DNA of 64,000 nt, from assembly GCA_032358165.1 (NCBI GenBank), contig JAALGY010000012.1, positions 1,364,001-1,428,000 of the forward strand, given 5' to 3'. A program made the translations under genes and the position numbers. The notes under the pieces were generated by a model, which made no database searches, was not told the DNA's origin, and saw only the letters and a list, made by a program, of their open reading frames with translations. Numbering within the stretch: the first letter of the stretch is position 1; each line of letters begins with the position of its first letter. Below, in pieces: positions 36,691 to 48,900 of the stretch. The DNA is from Diplosphaera chodatii (taxonomy: Eukaryota > Chlorophyta > Trebouxiophyceae > Prasiolales > Stichococcaceae).

Positions 36691-37249
36691 CTAGCCAGCC
36701 AACCGCCGCTCCAGTTCCTGCGGCGTGTATGAAAGACGCTGACGTGCCTGCAACTGCTGGGGTGCATCCTGTCTTTGTGTCTTTGTGTCTTTGCGCATGG
36801 CGTGATAGATCGTAGATGGACCGCACCTCGAACGGGTCCAGCGGCGGCGGTTTGCCCTCTGCCAGCGCCACTTGCCCATTGTAAGCCTTCATGTCCCGCC
36901 AGTACACGTCCCACACGCACTCCTGGCAGCCCCTCTGCATGTGCCAGCAGGCCGTCCTGCTTTGCTGTGAGTCGCCGTGCGTCAGCGTGGCTCGCCAGCG
37001 CTCCGCCGTGTGTGGTCCGTAGCTCACCTGGCAGCAATCTTCAGGTCCAGGCTCCTCCGGCTTGATGATAGGTATCTCAGCCAGCTTGGCCTGCTGCTGC
37101 TGGTCTCTGTGGTCGGCAGCCTCCTGCGCTCTGCTGCTTGCACGGCGGTGGGGCGCTGCCAACCCCCAATTACCGAGTGCTGACTGCGCTGCCAGGAGCC
37201 GCGATCGACCACACCAGTGCCGTGCAGTACCCAAGCGTCCGATAAGCAT
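36691..37249 (-). CDS. Oxidoreductase-like domain protein (OXLD1-type), probably mitochondrial
   Basis: A small protein of the Oxidoreductase-like family, whose members carry a conserved cysteine signature; the human member OXLD1 is mitochondrial and its chemistry is unknown. Three exons join in phase 0: 37249-37028 (74 codons), 36934-36827 (36 codons) and 36768-36691 (25 codons plus stop), giving 135 residues. The N-terminus MLIGRLGTARHWCGRSRLLA is Arg-rich without acidic residues, as in an organelle targeting peptide. The core crosses intron 1: KPEEPGPEDCCQ joins RGCQECVWDVYWRDMKAYN, recreating the CC..GCxxCVW signature. The end is SYTPQELERRLAG. Intron 2 is only 58 nt and holds short GTCTTT repeats. 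It is divergent from MED14 across 386 bp. Confidence 0.9.
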
Positions 37250-37635
37250 GTGCGCCGCGTGTTACCTGCTGCAGTTTCAGTCAGGCTTCACCGCATGTAA
37301 TGCTTTTGGGCAGTGAACCATGGCAAACTCCCTCCCAAGCTTATACGGAGCAGTCTACGATAGCTTGGTAACGTGAACTCAATGCAGAATTGCAAGTATA
37401 AGCAACTACTGCAATGCTCTTACGCTATTGCTGGCTTAGCGATGCTAGCAAACCCTGCTGCTTCATACTCGCGCTGGGCACGGACTGAGACAGTGCGCAG
37501 CTTGCATCTGCGCTCGCCACAGAGCGAGCTATACCACGTCAAGCTGTACAACTGTTTGTCGCACCGTGCACGGTCGCAGCTGACGGCGATGCAGTGATCA
37601 GCCCCTGACAGGCGAAAGCCTGTCAGACAGCAGGA
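37250..37635. promoter_or_regulatory. Compact divergent promoter between oxidoreductase-like gene and MED14
   Basis: 386 bp separate two start codons facing away from each other. The region has lower GC than the exons on both sides. It must carry both 5' untranslated regions and promoters; no specific site can be named. Confidence 0.5.
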
Positions 37636-40600
37636 ATGCAGGCGCGCCTGGAGCCCCTGGGCGGCGCTCTGCAGTTGACAGAGCTGCGAAACTTGCTCGA
37701 TGTCGTCGTGGAGCAAGCTGTGTCGGGGCTGCGCGATCTTGCTGCACATCTGCCCAGCAAGGCAGATGATGCCAGGTCAGTTGCGGCATGTACAGCCAAA
37801 CTACACACGCTGCTGTTCACCGTCGCTTGCCCTGTCATCCGCAGCAAAGTGCTGTCGCTCGTTCTTGCTTCACTATCACATTGCCCAGGGATTGGCTACT
37901 GCGGGATCAGTTTATGCCAGCTACGCGCAACACATATACCATTTTAGAGCGCCAGACACAGGCAGCGCGGCCCTCACAGGGTCATGCGGGCCTGTGCAGT
38001 GCGACGGGCGCAGGCTCACGAGACACACCACGCATATGCAGGAAGCAAGAGCTGCTGGCGTACCTGCATGCCACGCGGCAGCGGCTGCTGCGGCTGCATG
38101 TGCTGGCGCAGTGGGGCAACATGGCACCGGCGGCGGCGGCGGTGTCGCGCGTGCTGGACGCCGCAGCCCGGCAGGGGGACGCCGCCCGCGATGCTGCCGA
38201 TCAGCTGGCCATGGCGCACACCCACATCACAGCCGTGCAGGTAGGCAGCCCTGGTGCATGCCTGCATGTGGGTGCATTGCATTTGGATGCACGACCTGAT
38301 GGCACGCTTGAGTATGTTGCCGACAACCAGGTGGTGCAGCTGTGAGTCTGGCACCTGGAGCCCAGCTCTTTGTGGGTGGGGTGACATCATGCACCCCTGC
38401 GCCGTCGCAGGCGCCGATCCATGACGTGCCCACGGCAGCAGAGGTGCTGGAGACGGGTGGGTACCGCAGCCTGCCGGTGGCAATCGAGCAGCTGCGGCCC
38501 GCCCCACTGCCGCCTGCAGCCGAGAGGGCCGCCGCACTGAGGCTCATGGACCAGATGCTGCGGGCTCGCCTGCTACAGGTGGGCAGTTTTCGACCGACAA
38601 CTGTGGGGCTCCAGGCGACACACGGCAAGTACATGGTATCACTGCAAATGTGCAGCTCAGCACATGTCGACTTTGCTCGTGCGGGTTGCCTGGCCAGCCC
38701 CGGCTGCAAGTCCCGCAGGCTGGGTGCACCACTCCCACATGGTGAGCGCATCCTGCTGTGCTGTCTGCAGGAGGCGCTGCCCGCGGGGTTGCAAGTGCTG
38801 CGGGTGCGGGCGGGGGTGGCGGTGCTGGGCAGCACGGCGCTGTTCGAGGCGCGGCTGACGCTCGTGCCGGCGCCCGACGAGGACGCGGTGCTCGCCCGCT
38901 GCGGGGCCTCCTCCGGGGCCGCCCCGAGCCCGGCGCCCAGCGGCACCGCCACAGCCCCCGTGAGCTTCTGTCATGCCGTGGTGTCACCTTCCAATAGCAT
39001 GCACGACTCGGTCTGTCATGGCAGATCACAGCAGCACGAGCCGGCAATCACTGTCCTTTGTGTGGTCGCAGGCTCTCGTAGGTGCAACAGACCATGAGGC
39101 GGCAGTGAAGGCAGAGGCCGGGCATGAGGTGCAGGCAGGGCCGGCAGCAGGGTCAGGACCGCAACAGCAGGCAGCAGATGCGCCTGCTCCCTTGGCTCTG
39201 GCGCCTGGCGCCGATGCAGCTGCCCCAGATGCGCCTGGTGAGAAGCTGGCACGGCCGCGCGGCCATGAGGAGTGGCGGTGGCGGCTGCTGTCCTTCACAG
39301 TTCTGCCGGGTGAGTTGTGCTGTACAGGTAGTGCTCATCACAGCCCATCCTGGCACGCAGTCATCGCAGTCCTCAGCCAGCAGCATGCCCGGTGCATCAA
39401 ACTTTGATCCCCTACCCTCATGCAGACTTCAAGGGGCGACGAGCAGTTGCCCCGCAATCTGCAGCCGCGCTGCAGGGCCAGCTGGAAGCCCGCATGTGGG
39501 CAGCAGCGGATGCCGCTGTGCTGGTAAGCTGCTATGTGACAGCGGCGAACATCCCTGACTGCGGATGCATGTGATAGAAGGCTGGGTTGACAACATGTGC
39601 CTCTGTTGCAACACGCCATGTCCCTCTTGCAGGCTGCAGCAGGCGCTGTTCGCGCCGCCTCAGCGCAGCAGACGGCAGCCCCGGCGCAGCGCACCAGCTC
39701 CCAACGGCAGCACAGCGGCACGCCGCCAACTGGCCTGCTGAAGGCAGAGCCCGGGACGCCAGCAATGTCTCAGGTACATCTGCCGTCCATCCGTCCCCTG
39801 CTGTAGGTGTGCATCTTGTAGGTGTGCATCTTGCTTTTGCACCCTGCATGCAACGGAGGTGCGGGAACACCTCTGGAGGTGCGAGAACACCTCTGGTGCA
39901 CCTCCAGTCCAAGCGTGATGGCCAAGATTTATGCAAACCACCATACATTGCTGCAGGAGGGCACACCGTCGGCCGCGCTGGATGCCCCCGGCACCAAGCT
40001 GGGGAGCAGCGCTGCTGGCGAGCTGCCCACCCCGCTGGTCCTAATGGCGGCGGTGCTCAAGGGCGTCGCGACGCGCATCCTGGTGCAGGTGCCTGTTGCC
40101 CACAGACTCCCCTGCTGTTTTAGCAAGCTGCAGTGCTGCCGAGCACACAGAACTTGGCACCCGCTGGCTGTGCAAGTCAGTCAGGTGCACATACAACACA
40201 GCCTCATCATGCGACGCAAGATAATGACAATATGATCATGCTCAGGAAGCTGTGGCCAGCCTGCGGAAGCTGGCAGCTGTGGACGGCAGCTGGCATGGCT
40301 CGCTGCGCGTCACCGAGCCCCGCCTCCTCAAAGTCGGCGCCAGGTGCTGGCTTGTGTGCACCCCGCAGCTGACGATTTGGCCGGTGCCACCGGCCGTGGC
40401 CCACTTGATCCCGACCCGCTCCGTGGCATGTGAAACGTTCCGTGCCTCCTCGAATGTCACACGAGAGGCGGCAACAGCAGGACCAACCATTCGGAGTTGC
40501 TGCATGCTGCAGGGCAGCCTACTGGACGAGCAGTCCGCCAGCATGCAGCGCCGCACAGCTGGCCGGCCACCCTGCGGCAACAGCGGCGGCAGCCGCTCAG

Positions 40601-42466
40601 CTAGGCGCAGCGCAGGGCGGCACCCCTGCAGCCAAGCTGGAAGCGGGTGTCGCCGTCGAGATCGGCCTGGACGCTGCAGGCGACATATGCATTGTGGCAG
40701 ACCCGCCGCTCTGCAGCCCGGCAGGTGAAGCGGAGGCAGCAGACGCGCAGCATCCAGCAGCAGAGGCAGGGGCAGCCGGAGGGCAGCCCGCAGCACCCGC
40801 TGCGCTCCAGACAACAGCGCATGCGGCCTCGGCTGCAGCAGCCGCCACGACCGTGAGTTGCGGCGGCGCCATGTCACCCGCGTCGTCGAAGGTCGATGGC
40901 CTGTGGCTGGATCCCGCGAGCGGCGATGCCGGCGCGCCGCTGCTCACGGCTGCCCGTGCCACAGCAGCGCTGCAGCTCGGTGTGTTCTGACAATGTCCTA
41001 TATTGTCGAAATCATCACCCAGCTGTCAGGATGTGAGGGGTGTCAGGATCTGAAGGGCCTTGACATCCTGGGCTACATGCTGACGGTGGGCAACATGACC
41101 CGCCACAGCTGTGCTGACCCGCCACGCAACAGGCGCGTCATCTTTGAGATGTGTCTTGTTATGATGCCACTGCAGCTGCACTCCAGAGGGCGCTGGAGCG
41201 TGCGGGCGGGCTGGCAGCCGCCGGCGGCACGGCAGTGCTGCGGTCAGATGGCGTCGCTGCCGGCAGCCCCGCCGAAGCGCAGCAGCAGCAGCAGCAGCAG
41301 GACGCCACCGGGCCAGCTTCTGGACCAGGCCATGCAGCAGGTGCTGCTGACGCCTGTGACATGACACAGCTATTCAGCCATAGGCACTTGACATGAAGTG
41401 CCTGGCAGGACTGGCAAAAGCATACCTGCTGAGGGCAGTATTCTGTTCGAGCTACGTCTGCAGGTGTCCAACCTGCTTGCCATCATGTTTCTAGCTGCAG
41501 TAGTGACTGTGCATTCTTGTGCAGCGGCCTGCAGCCAGCACGAGCAATGAGCAGCGCCAGTGCTGCATGACGGCGCAATGGGTAGACACTACAGTGGGGA
41601 GCGGTTGTGCCTGGCGGGGTGTGCGTCGTGAGCATGCGTGTCTGGCCGCAGAGCCGGCCCTGGAGCTGCGGTGCGGCGATGCGGTGGTGCTGGCGGTGGG
41701 CGTCGCGCCGCGCAGCGGGCGGCTGACGCTGCGGCTGGGGGCCGCCGCCGCCGCCGAGTCCGCCTACGACCCCGGCGCCTTCACCAGCCAGGTGCGTGGT
41801 GTTGCACGGGCATCAGGAGCGTTTCTTGCCAGGTCCCGCACATTTGGTCGGGAACCAACCCTGGAGTGTTCACTGCCTGACAATGCATGCTGTTCAGAGA
41901 TGCGGTATGTTCACCGTACCATGTGAATGGGATGTAGGAGGAGGACAGGCTTGCAAGGCAGCAGCGGGAGGCGGCGGTTCGGGCGGCGGCCTCGAGGGAC
42001 GGCGCCGCGCAGCACCCGGCGCTGGCCGCGACCGGCGCCGCCGCCGCGCGGCTGGCAGGGCTGTTCGCGGTGCTGGAGACGCGGCGGCGGCTGCAGGGCC
42101 TGGTGGCCGCGGCGCGCAGCCTCGGCCTGAGGGACTCCAGCCTGCCCCGCCACCTGCTCAAGGTGCGTCCCCTGCCCCTCATGCTGTGATCGTGCGTCGG
42201 GATGTGGATGTCCAGCACTGATAGTCTGGGCCAAGCAAGACTGTTCCAATGGTCTGCTGTAACTGTACTCTTTCTACTGTGAATGTCATGGCTGGGGGTT
42301 GCACCGCATGTGCGCTCGTCTTGAGGCACACCACTGACTCAATCGTCAAGCTGGTGCCGCAGGCCTATGCGGACAGCCACCCTGGAGTGCAGATGCTCCC
42401 GCAGCGCTTTGCCGTGCTGGCCTTCCCGCCCACGCCTCCACTCAGCGGCTTCCCGGCCACACAGCC

Positions 42467-42505
<39 letters not shown>

Positions 42506-45426
42506 ACCAGCTGCTGCTGTCACGGACAGCACATCACAGCCCGTGCAGCATCCCACCGGCGCCGGCAGCAGTGCGGGGAGCCTGCGCTTCTGCCTGCTGG
42601 CGGGGCCTGCGCAACAGCCAGCCAGGGAGCACGCAGACTCAGCAATGCCAGCAGCTGGCACAACTGCGGCCCCGGCTGGCGACTGGCGATTCTGGCTTGT
42701 GGCGGTGCGCACCACCCAGCATGGCGTGCCCCAGCGAGTTGTGCAGCTGCAGCACATTCCTCCACAGTCTGTACTGGCAGCAGCCGCCCCAGTGGCACCT
42801 GACACTGCAGCAGTGGCAGCACGCATTGCCACAATACCAGGAGCAGTTGATAGTGAAGCATTAGCGGCGACGGCGCATCTCAAAGCTGCTTCAGTGTCCC
42901 CCATCAAGCGGAAACGGCAGCGGGAAGCAGCTGAGGATGATGAAGCCGATGCAGACGTGCGGCCGCACAAACAGCCGCGCGACGCAGCCAATGGGCTCCC
43001 ACCCGTCGGTGCCGTCACCAACGGCCTGGCTGCGGGGTCCGAGACCACGTCAGGCACTGCAGACATGGGCAACGGCAAGGGCCCCGCCGCTGTGCCACTT
43101 GCCAATGGCCACATTGCTGACGCACCCTCAGCTGCGACGCCAGGCATCGCCACCCCCGCCACCAATGGTGCAGCCGGCAAAGCTGCTGCTGCTGTGCCAG
43201 CAGCACCATCAGCAGCGGCCGCAGCTGCGGCACAGCCACAATCGCCCACTGCTGCCCTGGAGCACGCGGTGGCCTGGTGCCGCGGCCGCCTCACCTGGAC
43301 CTCGCTGGTTCTGCAGCTGCAGGTCCGTGCCCCAGACATGCTGAGTGGCGCACCTCACAGGACACCGGCCTGCTGTGTTGGACACCGCTGTCATGCAGCA
43401 GCTGCGGGCGCACTTGTGCGGGGCAATCACTGCAGCACGCCGCCAGCACACAGTGTGGTTGTGCCTGGTGCATGTATATGAGTTTGGTGATGGCGCCGTG
43501 TTGTAGGCGCTGGGCTTGCAATACTCGGAGCAGCTGACGCTGGGGCCGCCAGGGGGCGGTGTGACAGGAGAGGCGGCGGCAGCACCGCAGCCGCAGCGGC
43601 TGCAGCCCGTTCGCTCGCTGCGGCTGAGGGGGCTGCGAGCAGTCGCGGCCCTAGATGCGGCGGCAGCGGAGGCCACTGCAGCAGCCGAGCAGCCGGGCCT
43701 GGTGCTGTTGCCGACTGGGGGCGATTCAGGGACTGACAGAGGGGCCGCCGCCGGTGGCTTCCGTGCAGTGCTGTGCAGCTCCTACGTGGCGCGGCAGCAG
43801 TTCCAACCTGGCAGCAGAAATGCACTGGAAGCAGGAGCGGCAGCTGCAGTTGTTTCTGTGGAGGGGGGCATCAGCCTCGCCTACTCGCTGTCGGCAGGTC
43901 GGCCGCCAGTTGCTTTTTATTACATGCGACATGCCTGAGCTCACTCAACCAGCGCTGTCCTGAAAGCCCCTGCCTGGTGTCGTCATGCCTGTGCCAGCTG
44001 CTACTTGCCGCTTCGCAGTGCTGTCTGACAGCACAGACACCTGCATGTGCAGGCGACACAGCACTGACGGCCGTGGCTGACGCGCTGCGCATCGTGCGGC
44101 TGCACACCTTCCTGCAGCGGCTGCAGCGCCTCACCACTGTGGGGCAGCCAAGCCCAGCTTCTGCAGCAGATCCCAGCTGTGCGGGCCCGCGGGCAAGTGG
44201 CTCGGCTCTCCGGATCAGCTTCCAGCTGCCGGGCTCTGGTGCCGTGCAGCTGCTGCGGGCGTCGCCCGTCCAGGCTGTGCTTGCTGTGCGGCAACCTTTA
44301 GAGGGGGCCACCGTCGCTTCAGCTGCAGATGGTGGCGCAGCCGCAGGCACCGCCGGGGCGGCTGCCGGATCCTGGCCGGTGCCGGCACCAGAAATGCACA
44401 TCAACGTGCAGTGGCTGTCGCCAGGGCCGGCGCTCCCAGCTCAGCAGGCGCAGCAGGCGCCTGACAGTGCTGGCCCAGCAGCCGCGGCAGCAGCGAGTCA
44501 CACGGCTTCCAGGCAGATGCGCTGCAGGCTGTCGGCAGCCGTGGTCGCTCCGCATCCAGCAGCAGCAGCCGCAGCAGCCGGCTCCACGGCAGCGGGCGCT
44601 GCGGCTGCGGGGGCAGCGGATGGGGCGTCAGCGGCCGTGCCGGAGGCCTGGTGCGCGGCTGTGGCGGCGCTGGCGGACGCCGGGGAGGAGGCGCTGGTGC
44701 TGCGGGCCCTGGCGGTGGCGGGCCCGCAGATGGCGGCGGTCGCGGCCGCAGCGTCCCCGGCTGCAGCGGCGGCGGCCGGCTGGCGGGCTGGGCAGGTCGC
44801 GCTGCGGTCCGTGCGGCCCCCCTACAGCGCGCAGCTGCACCTGCACAGGGTGGGTTCCCGCGAGGCGGGGCGCCCTGGATGCATCTTGATGCTGCACTGC
44901 AGCGTATGTCGTGGCGCTGGCATGCATGTTTGTGGCCTGTAGTGACATGTGCTGATGTAGATGCCTGTGGACCGCAATGACCGGGCAGCACACGATGCAC
45001 ACTGCTTTCTTCATGCTGCAGGCGCCAGGGTCCGCCTGCCATATCGACCTGCGCTTTGCCGCTGGCCAGCTGACGTGGCTTTCGATGCGCACTGGCGCGG
45101 CTGCCGCAGTCACAGCAGCGGCCGCACCACAGTCAGAGCCGCTGGCGCCAAAGCAGGAGGGTGGGCCGCCGACAGCAGCCCCAGATGCGGCCACACCGGC
45201 CCTGCCAGCCGACTTCGGCCTGACACGGCTGTTTGCAGACCTGGCCCAGGAGCATGCTGCAGTTTCATTTCCGGCGGAGGGCCATGCCGCCATCACAGCA
45301 GGGATGCAGGCAGATGGTAGTGTGGCAATCCAGACAAGGCCAGGCGTGTGGGTGCACGGCGCACCCGCTCTGCAGACCGTCATTGCTGCTGTGCTGGTGC
45401 ACCTTGCGGGTCATATGCCGCTGTAG
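37636..45426 (+). CDS. MED14: Mediator complex subunit 14 (MED14 / SWP / RGR1)
   Basis: The scaffold subunit joining the Mediator head, middle and tail, needed for RNA polymerase II transcription. Exon 1 (37636-37774) encodes LTELRNLLDVVVEQAVSGLR and DLAAHLPSK, the family N-terminus. Exon 2 (about 38041-38239) gives LLAYLHATRQRLLRLHVLAQ then W, the most diagnostic MED14 block. Exon 3 (about 38411) reads APIHDVPTAAEVLETGGYRS LPVAIEQL. Exon 4 holds ALPAGLQVLRVRAGVAVLGS, and exon 5 ends EWRWRLLSFTVLP. Later blocks include LMAAVLKGVATRILVQ (about 40040) and VDGSWHGSLRVTEPRLLKVG (about 40280). Then come ARLAGLFAVLETRRRLQGLV (about 42040), FWLVAVRTTQHGVPQRVVQL (about 42690) and VADALRIVRLHTFLQRLQRL (about 44070). 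The last exon (about 45023) starts PGSACHIDLRF and ends at 45426 (HLAGHMPL). Long Ala/Gln-rich insertions, including a 12-Gln run, inflate it. Many inner borders are approximate. Confidence 0.9.
39803..39894. repeat. Two short tandem duplications in a MED14 intron
   Basis: GTAGGTGTGCATCTT occurs twice head to tail (39803-39817, 39818-39832). A 20-base unit beginning GGAGGTGCG is duplicated with one change (39855-39874, 39875-39894). Both lie between coding exons. Confidence 0.8.
42468..42503 (+). repeat. (CAG)12 microsatellite coding for poly-glutamine in MED14
   Basis: Twelve uninterrupted CAG triplets in the reading frame of a large MED14 exon give a 12-glutamine run. It sits in a Pro/Ala-rich insertion between conserved parts, so its length is probably free to vary. 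Confidence 0.9.
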
Positions 45427-45925
45427 CTTATATGTGACCAGCCGCGTGATTTTGATCAAGACCTAATGCTGTACCGTAGATACTCTGCTGCCAGTCGTGC
45501 ATAGAGGTGCACACCCTTTCCAGATGCTGCGCATCATGCGCTACGAGTCATGACAGCTTTGTTCTGTCCGCTTCAAGCGGGCCGTGTTACAAAGCATGTT
45601 CTTTGATATGTGTGCATGCGCTGCACACCTAATCGATGTGCCAGAAATGCTGCACTAGCTGGACTCACATACACAGAAACCGTCCATCTGAAGCCCTCTT
45701 ACAGCAGCCCATGACTTTGCGCCTGGTGGCCATGATCCGCAAGCAGCGTGAGCATTGACAACTGCATTGGGCACAATTGTAGTCGGGCCCCGGGGCAAGT
45801 GCCGCAGCAGCACGAGCCTGATACAGCACTCCGTCTCATCTCGCTGTGCACAGGTGTGCACACTGTAGATGCCCTGCACACCATCAGCTGGCAGGCCTCG
45901 TTCCTCAAGTCTGCTCGAGTGGAGA
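45427..45925. other. Convergent intergenic region (MED14 / TFIIS-like), no gene seen
   Basis: Holds the 3' ends of both genes. Minus-strand TGTAA pentamers at 45699-45703 and 45587-45591 could be poly(A) signals for the TFIIS-like gene; both are over 200 bp from its stop, so support is weak. Confidence 0.45.
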
Positions 45926-48900
45926 CTACAGGTCTGGCTGCGAGGGCGTGGGCAAGCTGAAGCCGCCCTGCGAGGCGTGCTGCGGCTGCGTCGGCGTGTC
46001 CACCAGAAGGCTGCCAACGAAGGCAGTTGTCGGCGTCTCTACACTTGCCGCCGGCAGCTCCTGACCCAGCAGCGGCGGGGATGCAAAACCCGCCATGTGC
46101 AGGGCCGGCAGCGCCGCGCCGAAGGCGAGGACTGTGTCGGGTGCACCATCGGGCAGCAACGGGCCTGGCCGCTGCAGCGGTGGCGCTGATGGCTGCACCT
46201 CGGGCTGTGGAGCTGCGTCCGCTGTGGGCTGCTCTGTGTTGTCAGGCGCTGCAGGCCCCGCTGTGTCCGCTGGGAACGGCACCATGCCTGCTGGCTGCCG
46301 AACAAGGTGCGCCTCAGGCGCAGCTTCGGTTGGCGGTGCAGGTGGGACCTCCATTGGCAGAGGCCCCTGTGAATAGGGTGGCAAACGATCAAGGATGTGA
46401 GCGACACGACGAAGCAGCATTGCCACGTGCATGCCGCCTAAACTGCCATGCCAGGACAACTGTACAAGACGAGCCCTCCGAGACTACGCACTCACACCTC
46501 GTGCGGCGCTGCGGGCGGCTCTGGGACCAGGCCCGTGGCCGCATCGGCTGGGCTGGGACCCTCAGCAGCGGCGGCGCCGGTGGCCTGCAAGCCCGCGACA
46601 GCTGGCGGTGGGTCCACATCTGCCGGGTTATCAGCATCTGTGGGCTTCAGCGGCGGAGGAGCCTCCAGTGCGGCTGCGGCCTCTGAGGTGGGCACGCCGC
46701 ACACTTCCACAGGTGGCGGCGGCGGCACCAGCGCGTCGACCTCCATGGCCGTCGCCGCTGCAGCTGTGGCGGTTGCTCCTGCCGGCACTGCTGAACCCTC
46801 GGCTGGCGGCAACTGCAAAGGACCGGCCAGCTGCTCACAATACAGCATGCACCACACAGGGTGCGTTGCAGGGTTGCAAAACGTGGCTCAATGCAAGTCC
46901 GGCATGCCAAAAAAAACTTGCAAAGATGCCGTATAACAATTGTGGCATGCCCAACCTGCGGCACAGGCGCAGGCGCATCGTCGGGCGTGGCTTCGCCGGC
47001 CAGGTAGCTGCCGCCCGGCAGCAGCGGGCCGACCATCGGCGCTGCCTCGTCCTCCTGCGCACCCTGCGGCGCTGTGCCGGAGGCGGCATGTGCTTCTGCC
47101 CCTGCCGGCAGCTGCTGGGCGCCGCCTCCTGGGCCGGTCCCCGCAGCAGCATCTGCCTCAGACACCGGCGGCCAGGGGCGGCCGGCCAGCGCTGCCGCCT
47201 CAGCGTCTTGCAGCGTCACTGCCTCGTACATGGATATCTCCCCTGCAAACGGACACAGACGCGATGACGGCTTCCCCGGAGCAGCTGGTGCCGCAGCAGG
47301 AGTCGAGCTGTGCATGGTCGTATGCAGGTGGGGAGCCTGAGGGCGGCGCATGCGCACCCATCATCACCCTGTCTCGCAGCGCGGGGATGTGCGCCTCCGA
47401 CTCCCTGTCCAGCATGCACCGCAGCGCCATGAGCCGCCGGATGTAGGCACCCTGCACACGCCACGGTCGCCGTGGTATGCACATGCAGATGGTGCAGCGG
47501 CGGGTGGCAGGATGCAGGGGAAGCCGTCCGCAGTCCCACAGCACCTTCCCGGGTGATCACACTCGCATGGCCTGCTGTCACCACAAGCCTGGTCACCCTG
47601 TTGGCCTTCGAGTCGTGGGTCTCGTGCAGCGCGGCCTCCAGGCGGCGGGCTGCAGCGGCGGGGGAGTGCGCCGGCGCCAGCGCCAAGGTCAGCAGGTGGA
47701 TGGCCTTGTCACGATCAGCGCTGCCTGCTGACGGAAGCACGATCGTCAACAAGTGTCGACTGCCACAAGTATTGACAGCATCATTACGTTCTTTGCATGC
47801 AACAATGAAGCTGCGACCAGGTGCTTCAGCCACAGAGCTTGCCAGAGCAGGTGTCAGCGCAGCGCCAGCTCGTGAAGCACTGTGCGACTCGGTAAATATG
47901 CTCACCAGTGGAACTGACTGCCGGCAGCTCGTTGCTGGGCTCCACGAACGGCTTGGCGCTGGGTCGCGGCTGGGCCGCCGCGGCTGGGGGGCCCGCCTTC
48001 TTGTCTTCGGCGCGGGCCGCTGCACCGACGCCGCTTCCCCGCCCTGCAGCCGCCGCTGCCACGACAGCTGGTCCCCGCTGCCCAGTTGCTGGGTCGGCTG
48101 TCCGCGGCACGACCTGACCTGCTGCGGACTTGTTGGCTGCGAGCGGCGTGGCGGCTGGCTCTGCCTTGCCGACCTTCGCCTTCCAGTGCTTCAGCAGCTC
48201 ACTGCATGTATCATTTGACAGTCGCAATGCGCTGACCACACTGTGTTCGCAGTCTCAGCGCAGCCTGAGCGAGGCTAATCCGCACCCTGCCAGTGTGGTC
48301 GCTAGAACAGGTGCCGACACTGCATAGCTTTGCTGGAATGCACAGCCGACGTGCACAGACCTGACAGCGATGACGGCGTCCTGCATGAAGGGCTGGCCCT
48401 TGAGCTCCTTGCTGAGCGACGTCACCGTCCGGCCGGCGCCTGTCGCGCGCAGCTGCTCGGTGCCGATGCCGTCCATGGCTTGCACCTCCCGCAGAACCTC
48501 CGCCATCTGTACAGACAAGCAGGGAGCGCTGCCGACTGGATCAAGCGCCAGTTGAACCCGATGCCATCGGAGTCGCACGCCACTCGGTGCATCTGCGAGC
48601 ATTCCTTGTTGACCGTTGACTCCACACGCAGGTGGTGCTCTGGTGCCGACACATCCCTTGCAGTATGGCATAGCACATGCAGCATGACTACTACATGCTG
48701 TATCACCTTGCCAGCAGCCTCAGATGCCTGCTGACAGGCATTCTCATAGCCAGACTTGAGGGACTGCAGCGACATCTGCTTCTTGCGCAGTCTCCGGGAT
48801 TGCGCGTCCAGACCGTCATTTGCTGTTGTGTCCATGGCTTCAGATGCCCTACACAAACAAAACCAAGACTGATATGCTCCAGGCCAGGCACACACAGACA

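Noticed and set aside
42365..43339. Long minus-strand frame (324 residues) rich in Ala and Cys
   Set aside because: Antisense shadow of the GC-rich MED14 exon; no domain, and high GC removes stops on the opposite strand.
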